DNA from: an uncultured Bacilli bacterium
Lineage (GTDB): Bacteria > Bacillota_I > Bacilli_A > RF39 > UBA660
Assembly: GCA_934162665.1 (NCBI GenBank)
Contig: CAKPJN010000001.1
Span: 145,330-209,329, forward strand
Length of the DNA: 64,000 nucleotides
Direction of reading: 5' to 3'
Positions 18,448 to 26,033 of the stretch are shown piece after piece (the first letter of the stretch is position 1; the number at the start of each line of letters is the position of its first letter). The notes under the pieces were generated by a model. The model worked only from the letters and a program-made list of their open reading frames with translations, did no database searches and had not been told where the DNA came from. The position numbers were made by a program, and so were the translations under genes.

Positions 18448-20100
18448 ATGAGTAAAATTAAGATTTTTAGTCTTGGAGGACTAAATGAAAATGGCAAAAA
18501 TATGTATGTTGTTAATGTTGATCATGATATTTTTGTATTTGATGCAGGATTAAAGTATGATAATGATTTAAATTTAGGTATTGATTATATTATTCCTAGT
18601 TTTGATTATTTGATAAAAAATAAAGGACATATAAAAGGTATATTTTTAACACATGGACATGATAGTAATATTGGAGCAGTTCCAGATATTTTGGAAAAAC
18701 TTCCAGATATTAATATATATGCTACAAAGTTAACAATGGAGATTTTGAAGAATGATTTGACAAAGGAACAAATTGAAAAAGCTAATTTAAAAGAAATTAG
18801 ACCACATTCTAAATTAGATTTTGGTAAGAATTCAGTTTTTCCTATTAGTGTAACTCACTCTATACCGGATGCAGTTTGTTATGTACTTTATACTGAAGAT
18901 GGCGCAATTGTTTATACGGGAGATTTTGTATTTGATTCTACTATGATGGGAGCATATAAAACAGATATTGGAAAACTTGCTTATGTAGGGAAACAAGGTG
19001 TTTTATGCTTATTAAGCGAATCTATGTACGCAGATAAAGCTGGACATACAAGTCCTAATAATAGGGTAGCTGATTTTGTTAGAGAAGTTTTAATTAAAAA
19101 TGAAAATCGTATTATTGCGACTATATTCCCAGCGCATTTTTATCGTATTCAAGAAATATTTAATGAGGTTTCAAAAACACATCGTAAAATAGTAATTATG
19201 GGTAAATTTTTACAAGATATGATTAATAGAGCTATTGATGAAGGATATTTGACTATTGATAAAAGTAGAATAGGGACACTTCAAAATTTAGATGATAAGG
19301 ATTCAGTTGTTTTGATTTCTGATGAGAAAGAAAAACCGTTTGCTAATTTGGAAAGAATTATTAAGGGTTATGATAAGTATATTAAGATTAAGGAAACAGA
19401 TACTATATTTATTACAGAACCAAGTTATGCTGGAATTGAAAAGAGAACAGCAGTTATTATGGATGAAATAGCGATGTTAGGCGCAAATGCTATAAGTTTG
19501 TCTAGCAAGAGACATTTATTACATCATGCTTCACAAGAAGATTTAATGCTTATGATTAATTTAATGAATCCAAAATATTATTTTCCTGTAAAAGGGGAGT
19601 ATAGAAATCAATATGCTAATGCGGAGGTTGCTTATACATTAGGAATTCCAAGGGATAATATCATTCTTAAAGAAAATGGTGATGTTGTAACTTTTGTTAA
19701 AGGTAAGATGTTACCAACTTTTGAACATATTGATGTTGATGAAATATTGATAGATGGTAAAAATCAAGGTGATGTTGGAGATTTAGTTTTAAAAGATAGG
19801 GAAATGCTTGGAGAAAATGGAATTGTTATTATTAGTTGTACTCTTGATAAAGAGACAAAAGGTGTATTAGCAGGACCTGAGATACTTACTCGTGGATTTA
19901 TCTATGTTAAAGAAAGTCAAGATTTATTAGAAGAAACTAAGAAGATTGCTAAAGAAGTAATTGAAGCTAATATTGAATTAAACTCTAAACGTGTTGATTA
20001 CTCTAATATTAAAAATAGTGTTAGAGATGAATTAGGTAAATTTTTCTATAAGCAAACAGAATCTAAACCAATGATTATTACTGTTATTCAGGAAGTTTAA
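18448..20100 (+). CDS. Ribonuclease J, J2-like with degenerate metal motif
   Basis: 550 aa. Beta-lactamase/beta-CASP nuclease. N-terminal GGLNENGKNMY, then THGHDSNIG at about 68-76 where catalytic RNase J1 has THGHEDHIGG: the D and second H of HxHxDH are S73 and N74. Later marks: TVTHSIPDAVCYVL-type block near 133, YTGDFVFD near 154, LLSESMYA, HASQEDLMLMINLMNPKYYFPVKGEYR near 355-381, and the C-terminal RNase J domain. Bacillus J2 is likewise degenerate and works with J1, so a second, intact J gene is expected elsewhere. AAAGGAG precedes ATG. Confidence 0.88.
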   Translation: MSKIKIFSLGGLNENGKNMYVVNVDHDIFVFDAGLKYDNDLNLGIDYIIPSFDYLIKNKGHIKGIFLTHGHDSNIGAVPDILEKLPDINIYATKLTMEILKNDLTKEQIEKANLKEIRPHSKLDFGKNSVFPISVTHSIPDAVCYVLYTEDGAIVYTGDFVFDSTMMGAYKTDIGKLAYVGKQGVLCLLSESMYADKAGHTSPNNRVADFVREVLIKNENRIIATIFPAHFYRIQEIFNEVSKTHRKIVIMGKFLQDMINRAIDEGYLTIDKSRIGTLQNLDDKDSVVLISDEKEKPFANLERIIKGYDKYIKIKETDTIFITEPSYAGIEKRTAVIMDEIAMLGANAISLSSKRHLLHHASQEDLMLMINLMNPKYYFPVKGEYRNQYANAEVAYTLGIPRDNIILKENGDVVTFVKGKMLPTFEHIDVDEILIDGKNQGDVGDLVLKDREMLGENGIVIISCTLDKETKGVLAGPEILTRGFIYVKESQDLLEETKKIAKEVIEANIELNSKRVDYSNIKNSVRDELGKFFYKQTESKPMIITVIQEV

Positions 20101-20103
20101 AAA

Positions 20104-20121
20104 TGAAGGTTTATACCTTCT
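20104..20121 (+). terminator. Short hairpin after the RNase J gene
   Basis: GAAGGT and ACCTTC around ttat, then TTAT; weak terminator just upstream of the tRNA. Confidence 0.4.
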
Positions 20122-20124
20122 TAT

Positions 20125-20201
20125 GTCTTTGTAACTCAGTTGGATAGAGTATCCGCCTCCTAAGCGGAAAGTCGGCAGTTCGAATCTGCCCAAGGACACC
20201 A
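20125..20201 (+). tRNA. tRNA-Arg(CCT)
   Basis: 77 nt with encoded CCA. Acceptor GTCTTTG pairs with CAAGGAC (two G-T pairs); D arm CTCAGTTGGATAGAG; anticodon stem TCCGC/GCGGA around loop CTCCTAA, anticodon CCT reading AGG; T arm GGCAG TTCGAAT CTGCC. Its CCA end is the left junction of a mobile element. Confidence 0.95.
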
Positions 20202-20240
20202 TAGGGAAATTAGTCGAACTAATCGACTTTAAATATATGA

Positions 20241-20266
20241 AAGGTTAATTTCGGTTAACCTTTTTT
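20241..20266 (+). terminator. Terminator at the left end of the element
   Basis: AAGGTTAA and TTAACCTT around tttcgg, then TTTTTT. It would stop read-through from the tRNA into the element. The element at tRNA-Glu has one in the same place. Confidence 0.8.
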
Positions 20267-20292
20267 ATATGCTTGAAAGGAGTTGATTAGTT

Positions 20293-20595
20293 ATGCAGAT
20301 AATAAAGGAAAAATTAGAAATTGATGAGGTATTAGAAAAACGAATAAAAAATACACTTAGATTTTTAAATATTAAATCAAAAATTATTAAAGGTAATATT
20401 ATCCATATTCCTAAAACTAATATTGCTTATATTGAGCCACATAAGTTAGTAATTAATAATATAATCTATCTATTCTTTAATGAATGTAATGATATTTATA
20501 TTAATACCCTAGAAAATTCAATACCTTTTAATGAATTTGAAATACATATTAAAGAAAATAAAACTAAACATATTGACATTAAAATAAAAAAATAA
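20293..20595 (+). CDS. Small conserved element protein (100 aa)
   Basis: 100 aa, unrecognised. Homologous to the 90-aa product at 60541-60813: both start with IIKE.L.I.EVL..., contain GNI followed by a TNxxYIEPxxxxIxN block (about 47-65 here), and end in a helical tail. In both elements the gene lies between the tRNA-proximal terminator and the recombinase leader. A directionality factor or att-binding accessory is a reasonable guess from position, not shown. GAAAGGAG lies upstream of the ATG. Confidence 0.75.
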   Translation: MQIIKEKLEIDEVLEKRIKNTLRFLNIKSKIIKGNIIHIPKTNIAYIEPHKLVINNIIYLFFNECNDIYINTLENSIPFNEFEIHIKENKTKHIDIKIKK

Positions 20596-20601
20596 TATTA
20601 T
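20573..20601 (+). promoter_or_regulatory. Promoter for leader peptide and recombinase
   Basis: TTGACA at 20573-20578 and TATTAT at 20596-20601, spacer 17. It overlaps the end of the 100-aa gene. The tRNA-Glu element has TTGACA with a 16-base spacer to TATTAT in the same place. Confidence 0.75.
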
Positions 20602-20655
20602 ATAAGCCAATAAAAGACAGGCAGTATCGTCTTTATTAGAAAGAGAGGTACTACT

Positions 20656-20724
20656 ATGATTAAATACTTAAAATTAAATAACAATTACTATTCAAGAGGA
20701 GTTAAAGGTATTAGTTTTATCTAA
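20656..20724 (+). CDS. Leader peptide (22 aa) upstream of the recombinase
   Basis: ATG at 20656 is preceded by GAGAGG and opens a 22-codon frame (starts MIKYLKLNNNYY, ends TAA at 20722). Its last eight codons form the left arm of an intrinsic terminator, so ribosome position should decide whether the terminator forms. The start has a good ribosome-binding site. A leader of similar size (25 codons) stands at the same place in the other element, with unrelated sequence except MIK and Asn/Tyr-rich content. Confidence 0.7.
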   Translation: MIKYLKLNNNYYSRGVKGISFI

Positions 20725-20746
20725 TGCTTTTGACTCCTCTTTTTTA
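20694..20746 (+). promoter_or_regulatory. Attenuator terminator before the serine recombinase
   Basis: AAGAGGAGT.AAAG.TATTAG (left arm, 20694-20715) pairs with CTAAT.CTTT..ACTCCTCTT (20721-20741), followed by TTTTT. The left arm lies within the leader reading frame. The recombinase ribosome-binding site AAAAGGAGG follows at 20751. Layout fits translation-controlled termination. Confidence 0.75.
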
Positions 20747-20767
20747 GATAAAAAGGAGGAATGAATA

Positions 20768-22570
20768 TTGAAAAAGAATGCAGCAATTTATTGTCGTGTT
20801 TCTACTGAAGATCAAGCAAGAGAAGGTTATTCTTTAGGAGAACAATTAGAAAAATTGAAAGATTTATGTAAGTTTAGAGATTATAATGTTTATGGAGTTT
20901 ATGAAGATGCTGGAATAAGTGCAAAAGATATGGAACATAGACCACAATTTAAAAAAATGTTAGAAGATGTTAAAAATCATAATGTTAATGTCATAGTTGC
21001 TTATAAATTAGATAGACTAACTAGAAGCGTTAGAGATTTAGAAGTATTAATTACAGAACTTGAAAAATATGAATGTAGTTTAGAATGTGCTATGGATGAT
21101 ATAAATACGTCAACAGCAAATGGTAGATTCTTTGTAAGAATGCTAACAGTATTATCACAATTAGAAATAGAAAGAGTTTCAGAGAGAACAAAATTTGGAA
21201 TGGTTGGAGCAATAAAAGATGGACACATTCCAGTAAGAAAAACATTGGGTTTTATGCGAGATAATAAAAAACTAATCATTAATCCAGCAGAAAGTGAAAT
21301 TGTAGAAAGAATATTTGATTTATATTTAAAAGGGAATAGTTATCAAAAAATTGCTAATATCTTTAATAAAGAAAAGGTATTAAATAAAAAATGGTATGAT
21401 ACTACTATACAAAAGATACTTGCTAATCCACTTTATAAAGGAGATTTTATAAGTGGTGGTAGAAATGGAACTCCAGTTTTATATGAAAATGTAGTTGAAC
21501 CTATAATAAGCAAAAAGTTATGGGAAGATTGTCAAGAGCAATCAAGAAAGAATACTCGTAATTATACTAGAAGAAATGATTACATCTTCTTTCAAAAGAT
21601 TATATGTCCACATTGTCATAAAATAATGGCTTGTAAAGCACCTGGAGGAAAGAAAAAGAAATATATTTATTATCAATGTAATGAATGTAAAGCATATATA
21701 AGAGAAGACAAATTAATTAAGTTATTAATAGAACAAATTACTACGATTATTGAATACGATATAACTGTTAGACAGTTCTTTGCTCCACTATTAAAACATA
21801 AAGTAGAAAACACAAACGAATTATTATCTAAAGAAATAAACACTTTAAAAGATAAAATAACTAGATTAAAAGATGCTTACTTAAATAAAATTATTGATAT
21901 GGAAGAATATAAACAAGATAAAGATTATTTAGAAACTAGGATTAAAGATATTGAATTAAAGCGAAAAGAGGAACAAGAACTAGACCAATACAATTTTACA
22001 TTTGAAGATATTATGTTAAAAAGAGATTTAGAAAGTATTAAATGTTTAATCAATCCTCTTTATCAAAGTAGTTTTGAGATTAAATGGAATGAACTTTCTA
22101 TAAGTGAAAAACAAGATTTAATTATGAGTTATATTGAATCCATTGAGGTAATTAAGAAAGATGATAACGAGCTAGAAATAAAACAAATTAATTTCAGAAA
22201 AACATTTATAGAAGAATATGCTAATTTATTTAATAAAGGGGCTATTAATAGATTTCAAGATATTAATGCAAATGGTGAAACAATACAAGTTGAAGTTTGT
22301 GCTCCTATGACTAGAAAAGAAGTAGAAAATCATATTAAAAGACTTCAAGTTAATTATCCAATTGATTATCAAGAAATTAAGAAAGAAAAATATAATGATC
22401 ATCAATTTTGTTTGAAATATACACGAGAAAATCCATTTAATGAGCCATTAAAATTAATACCTTTAGTCAATAAAAAAGGAATTAACAAAGTAGATAGTTT
22501 TGGTGTAATAGAAGTTCCGGTACCACCTATAACTTGTATTTATGCAGATAAGGTAGGTATTGAAAAATGA
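20768..22570 (+). CDS. Large serine recombinase (TnpX-like integrase)
   Basis: 600 aa, TTG start eight bases after AAAAGGAGG; the ATG at 20761 is out of frame. Resolvase domain with catalytic Ser12 in YCRVSTEDQA and the KLDRLTRSVRDL helix near 80-91, recombinase domain near 170-265, zinc ribbon (CPHCHKIMACK ... YQCNECK near 281-313) and a coiled coil near 350-400. Excises and integrates the element through a covalent Ser-DNA link. Overlaps the relaxase start by four bases (ATGA). Confidence 0.93.
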   Translation: MKKNAAIYCRVSTEDQAREGYSLGEQLEKLKDLCKFRDYNVYGVYEDAGISAKDMEHRPQFKKMLEDVKNHNVNVIVAYKLDRLTRSVRDLEVLITELEKYECSLECAMDDINTSTANGRFFVRMLTVLSQLEIERVSERTKFGMVGAIKDGHIPVRKTLGFMRDNKKLIINPAESEIVERIFDLYLKGNSYQKIANIFNKEKVLNKKWYDTTIQKILANPLYKGDFISGGRNGTPVLYENVVEPIISKKLWEDCQEQSRKNTRNYTRRNDYIFFQKIICPHCHKIMACKAPGGKKKKYIYYQCNECKAYIREDKLIKLLIEQITTIIEYDITVRQFFAPLLKHKVENTNELLSKEINTLKDKITRLKDAYLNKIIDMEEYKQDKDYLETRIKDIELKRKEEQELDQYNFTFEDIMLKRDLESIKCLINPLYQSSFEIKWNELSISEKQDLIMSYIESIEVIKKDDNELEIKQINFRKTFIEEYANLFNKGAINRFQDINANGETIQVEVCAPMTRKEVENHIKRLQVNYPIDYQEIKKEKYNDHQFCLKYTRENPFNEPLKLIPLVNKKGINKVDSFGVIEVPVPPITCIYADKVGIEK

Positions 22571-23811
22571 GTTATGCAATATTTAGAGTAGAACCTATAA
22601 ATAAACTATCAGACCTTGCACAAATTGGATCACATAATAAACGAGAGAAAAAAGCATATAAATCTAATCCTGATATTGATATTACAAAAACTAAAAATAA
22701 TATTGATTTAGTCCCACTCTCTGAAAAATACATTAAAGGATTTTATAACTTAACTAGTGAATATAAAAAAGAACACGATAAACGAATGGAAACTATGAGA
22801 GATGATAGAAAGAAAACATTTAAACAAATGGTAGATGATTCTAATAATGTAGTCGCAGATGAACTTTTATTTACTAGTGATAATGATTTCTTTAAGGGTA
22901 TGAATAAAAAGCAAATAAGAAAATGGGCAGATACTTGTATGGAATTTGTTTATAAAGATTTAGGTTATACAAAAGAACAGGTATTACATTCTACATTACA
23001 TTTAGATGAAAAGACACCACATATTCATTGCGTAGTGGTACCTTTGGTTAGAAAATTTGATAAACGAACTAATACTGAAAAATATACTATATCTAAAAAG
23101 CAATACATCAAAGATAAAGCCCATTTAAGCACACTTCAAGACAAATACTATCAAAGACTAATATATAATGGCTTCAACCTAGAAAGAGGCATTAAAAACA
23201 GCGATAACGAGCATATTTCAATAAAAGAATTTAAGAAGATTACTAAAAAACTAGATAATAGATTAGAAAAACAAAATTATCTTATGACTAGAGATTTTGA
23301 AGAATTAGAAGACAAATTAAAAACTTCTAAACCTACAATAAGTGGTAAAGAAGTTAAAATTGATAAAGACACTTATGATACTCTTAATCACTTTATGAAT
23401 ACATCAAAACAAGTATTAAAAGAAATGCCAAATAATCAAGCATTATTTAAAGAACTTACTGATTATACAAAAAGTTATAAAGATTTAGAAAATGAAAAAA
23501 GGAATATTCAAGTTGAAGTTAGAAAACTAGAATATCAAAATGAAAAACTACAACAAGAAAATAATCGATTACATAATTTCTTACATAGTATTTTACAAAC
23601 CTTAAAAAAGTTTTTCCATAGATTACTTAAAATAGGTACTGAAAAAGATAAAGATGATGTTGTATCGGAAATAAAAGAATACTATAATCAAGAATTATAT
23701 GATAATTTTGATTTACACGAAATAGCAAATAATACAAGTAAAGAGCAAGAAATAAATGATTATTTATATACAAAAAATTATGAATATGATGATAAAGATT
23801 TTGATATTTAA
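22567..23811 (+). CDS. MobV family relaxase (Pre/Mob, TnpZ-like)
   Basis: 414 aa. Nicks oriT to start conjugative mobilization by a helper. The MobV metal motif HLDEKTPHIH is at residues 145-154; an N-terminal SHNKREKKAY block near 22-31 is typical. Residues about 285-345 form a coiled coil; the C-terminus is acidic and Tyr-rich. Starts inside the recombinase stop (ATGA), so translation is coupled. A strong terminator and a set of hairpins that may be oriT follow. Confidence 0.92.
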   Translation: MSYAIFRVEPINKLSDLAQIGSHNKREKKAYKSNPDIDITKTKNNIDLVPLSEKYIKGFYNLTSEYKKEHDKRMETMRDDRKKTFKQMVDDSNNVVADELLFTSDNDFFKGMNKKQIRKWADTCMEFVYKDLGYTKEQVLHSTLHLDEKTPHIHCVVVPLVRKFDKRTNTEKYTISKKQYIKDKAHLSTLQDKYYQRLIYNGFNLERGIKNSDNEHISIKEFKKITKKLDNRLEKQNYLMTRDFEELEDKLKTSKPTISGKEVKIDKDTYDTLNHFMNTSKQVLKEMPNNQALFKELTDYTKSYKDLENEKRNIQVEVRKLEYQNEKLQQENNRLHNFLHSILQTLKKFFHRLLKIGTEKDKDDVVSEIKEYYNQELYDNFDLHEIANNTSKEQEINDYLYTKNYEYDDKDFDI

Positions 23812-23845
23812 AAAGACGAGCAAATTTCAAATGCTCGTCTTTAAT
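23811..23845 (+). terminator. Terminator after the relaxase gene
   Basis: Perfect 11-base arms AAAGACGAGCA (23812-23822) and TGCTCGTCTTT (23832-23842). Confidence 0.85.
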
Positions 23846-23846
23846 A

Positions 23847-23926
23847 GACCGTTTATTCCAAAACGGTAACACACTACGCTATTGGCGGAGCCAATAACGA
23901 TATGTGTGCCAAAGGAGTACCTTTGG
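23847..23926. other. Candidate oriT: three consecutive hairpins
   Basis: ACCGTTT/AAACGGT, then CACAC...GTGTG enclosing a perfect TATTGGC-gga-GCCAATA stem (23880-23896), then CCAAAGG-agta-CCTTTGG (23909-23926). The TATGTGTG next to a stem recalls MobV nick regions (TAGTGTG), and the relaxase gene is adjacent. Function is inferred from position and symmetry. Confidence 0.45.
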
Positions 23927-24121
23927 AAACCCTAAAACATAATTAAGCAAGAACTAATCATTCAGACAATATTTTTTTGATTGCAATAAGCTACAATTAT
24001 TTATTTTCAAAACTTTGTAATGAAAATAAATTCATAAAAGTATATCGGTACTTTCATTTGCTATCGCAAACGAAAACGTGTCATGGCATAATAAATATTC
24101 TAATCTTGCAAAAGGCACATT
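23927..24121. other. Spacer without a supported gene
   Basis: No reading frame with a ribosome-binding site and no strong hairpin; a plus-strand frame crossing 23977-24216 is antisense to the XRE gene and not credible. Confidence 0.5.
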
Positions 24122-24370
24122 TTATTTTTCTTCGAAAAATTTTCCCATTGGTTGATTCAATACAACAGATATTCTGTATAACGTATCTAAAGAACAGCCA
24201 ATTTCTCCTTTTTTAAATTCTAATCTTCTGACAAAATCATATGATTTGCCTATATCAACCGCTAATTGCTCTTGTGTTATGCCTGCATCTAATCTATATT
24301 TTTTTATATTTTTAGAAACAATTTCCTTTATATTTTTATTGAAAGAAAAGTTTCTTTTAAAAGTAGTCAA
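24122..24370 (-). CDS. XRE-type helix-turn-helix regulator
   Basis: 82 aa from a TTG that follows GAGGTGAT; the frame extends upstream to an ATG at 24400 that lacks a site. Contains a compact HTH: NIKKYRLDAGITQEQLAVDIGKSYDFVRRLEFKKG, then LDTLYRISVVLNQPMGKFF. Likely represses one of the element promoters; it is divergent from the cargo pair whose promoter lies 75 bases away. Confidence 0.85.
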   Translation of the reverse strand: MTTFKRNFSFNKNIKEIVSKNIKKYRLDAGITQEQLAVDIGKSYDFVRRLEFKKGEIGCSLDTLYRISVVLNQPMGKFFEEK

Positions 24371-24444
24371 TATAATCACCTCATGATTATATTGTTTCAT
24401 TTAAATATTTTTATGTCCGGTAACTAAAAAGTCCTGTAAAGGTA

Positions 24445-24473
24445 TTGAGTATAAACTTTAATAGTGTTATAAT
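24445..24473 (+). promoter_or_regulatory. Promoter for the cargo pair
   Basis: TTGAGT (24445-24450) and TATAAT (24468-24473), spacer 17, between the divergent XRE gene and the small basic protein gene. Confidence 0.7.
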
Positions 24474-24546
24474 ATATGTAGGTGAAAATAGTTATCATTT
24501 TACAAATAGAAATGTTAGTGATAGATAAAAGGAAAGTGTGTTATAT

Positions 24547-24747
24547 ATGAAATTTGGAATTAGAAAACCTAGCATTAAAAAAAGTTTAAAAGCAAGAACC
24601 ACTGGAAAATTAAAAAGAAGTTTGAAAAAATCTGTTAATCCATTTTATGGAAAGAAAGGAACTGGCTTAGTAACAAATCCAAAAAAATCAATTTATAATA
24701 AAGTTTATAAAAAAACAAGTTTTAGTATATTCGACTTGTTTAAATGA
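24547..24747 (+). CDS. Small very basic protein
   Basis: 66 aa, with about 20 Lys/Arg. Sequence pattern KFGIRKPSIKKSLKARTTGKLKRSLKKS, then NPFYGKKGTG and NPKKSIYNKVYKKT. No hydrophobic segment. The repeat-like K/R spacing suggests nucleic acid or surface-polymer binding; I do not recognise an assigned function. GGAAAG lies upstream; an in-frame GTG at 24538 is the alternative start. Its stop overlaps the region just before the YHYH gene start, so they probably share a transcript. Confidence 0.7.
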   Translation: MKFGIRKPSIKKSLKARTTGKLKRSLKKSVNPFYGKKGTGLVTNPKKSIYNKVYKKTSFSIFDLFK

Positions 24748-24764
24748 TAGTGGGGTGTATATTT

Positions 24765-25649
24765 ATGAAGAAAAGAACGGTAATTGCATTTATTTTTTGT
24801 AGTATATTTTTATTTAATCCTAATATAGTTTTAGCACATCCTGGAAGAACTGATGGTAGCGGTTGTCATAAGTGTAATACCAATTGTGCAAAATGGGGAT
24901 TAAGCAGTGGCGAATATCACTGTCATAGTGGAAATACCTATACAAATTCAAAAGGACAAACTTTTGACTCTGATGGTAATTTAATTAGCAATAGTTCCAA
25001 TACTAATTCTAGTAGTAGTTCTAATAATAAAACAACCGCTCCAAAATCTAGCCCTAAAAGTAGTGATAATACTTTAAAGTCAATTACTATTGATGGGGAA
25101 AGCATTAAAATATCCGATCAAATGAATTACAAAACTAAAAATGAAAAAATAAATATTTTAGTAGAAACGAATGATAGTAAGGCTACTTCTAATGTTGACA
25201 ATCATTCTTTACGTGTTGGAATAAATACTATTGATATAAAAGTTACAGCAGAAAACGGTGATGTGAAGAACTATAGTTTAGTAGTTGATAGAGAAAAATT
25301 AAGTAATAATACAAATGTAAAAATACTCGTTGATGATGAAGAAATAAATTTTATTCTTGGAAAAGCAGATGTTAATGTTTCTTCTGATACAAAAAATCTA
25401 AATTATAAATATGAATTAGAAGATAAAGCTTCACAAGTTAAAGTTGATGGAGATAAAGATTTAAAATCTGGAGAAAATATTGTAACTTTTACGGTGATAG
25501 CAGAAGATGGTACTGAAGTAAAATACGAATTAAAAGTTAATAAATATACAAAGATCGATGAAACAATGGGAGCAATATTAGGATTGGCAACAATTGGTGG
25601 TATCGGCTATGGAAGTTATTACTTTGTTAAAAAACGAAAGAAAAAATAG
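24765..25649 (+). CDS. Secreted YHYH-domain surface protein with beta-sandwich repeats
   Basis: 294 aa from the ATG after GGGGTG. Signal peptide ends near VLA-HPG. The YHYH domain follows: HPGRTDGSGCHKC, CAKWG, EYHCHSG. A Ser/Asn linker leads to two cadherin-like beta-sandwich repeats (LKSITIDGESIKIS... near 110-180 and a second to about 255), then a C-terminal membrane helix near 268-286 with a KKRKKK tail. Predicted anchored on the cell surface with a metal- or ligand-binding head. This is the main cargo of the element. Confidence 0.85.
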   Translation: MKKRTVIAFIFCSIFLFNPNIVLAHPGRTDGSGCHKCNTNCAKWGLSSGEYHCHSGNTYTNSKGQTFDSDGNLISNSSNTNSSSSSNNKTTAPKSSPKSSDNTLKSITIDGESIKISDQMNYKTKNEKINILVETNDSKATSNVDNHSLRVGINTIDIKVTAENGDVKNYSLVVDREKLSNNTNVKILVDDEEINFILGKADVNVSSDTKNLNYKYELEDKASQVKVDGDKDLKSGENIVTFTVIAEDGTEVKYELKVNKYTKIDETMGAILGLATIGGIGYGSYYFVKKRKKK

Positions 25650-25729
25650 TTTAATTATTAAAGAAAATATAGTATACTTGTTATAGAAATTAACCTTAAT
25701 TAAAAATTTCCAAACGTGTCCCTTTGAGG

Positions 25730-25751
25730 CACCAGATTGATAGGAAACTCG
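25730..25751 (+). repeat. Right junction: copy of a post-tRNA sequence
   Basis: Twenty-two bases starting CACCAGATTG are identical to 55861-55882, the CCA end and flank of tRNA-Met. No tRNA body precedes this copy. Best read as the original downstream flank of tRNA-Arg displaced by the inserted element, hence attR. Confidence 0.75.
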
Positions 25752-25784
25752 AACTTTTGAATTTAATTCAATGTTCGAGTTTTA
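25747..25784 (+). terminator. Displaced tRNA terminator
   Basis: ACTCGAAC...TTGAATT / AATTCAA..GTTCGAGT followed by TTTT. Confidence 0.75.
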
Positions 25785-26033
25785 ATATGCTAAGAAATAT
25801 GATAGAACTTTTAGAAATTAAATTGATTATGTCAAAGTAATAAACACAATTGAAAACTGATATTGAATTACTATAATTTTTATAAACTATTTTTTCCTAA
25901 AAACAGCTTGTTTTTTAGAATTTTTATATTGATGATTGACCCTAAGTTATAAATAAGTTTATTTTTTTTAATCGATTTAAAAAAAGGAAAGTTCATAGTT
26001 ATGGTGTATAATATTATTAGGGTGGCGTTAAAA

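Larger units (their letters stand above)
20199..25735 (+). mobile_element. Tn4451-like mobilizable element at tRNA-Arg CCA end
   Basis: About 5.5 kb between two CACCA pentamers: the CCA end of tRNA-Arg (20197-20201) and 25730-25735. Contents in order: terminator, 100-aa protein, promoter, leader peptide with attenuator, large serine recombinase, MobV relaxase, candidate oriT, XRE regulator, small basic protein and YHYH surface protein. Immediately right of the second CACCA the sequence equals the native downstream flank of tRNA-Met (22 identical bases at 25730-25751 and 55861-55882), so that boundary looks like the old tRNA-Arg flank. TnpX+TnpZ gene order is that of the Clostridium Tn4451 family. 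Boundaries are inferred. Confidence 0.8.

Noticed and set aside
21001..21279. Minus-strand 92-aa frame inside the first serine recombinase, and similar ones at 61209, 58697, 52783, 45626, 33553
   Set aside because: Antisense shadows of strongly conserved genes.
23627..24216. Two small frames (23627-23872 minus, 23977-24216 plus) around the relaxase end and XRE gene
   Set aside because: They overlap well-supported genes and the terminator/oriT candidate without start signals.
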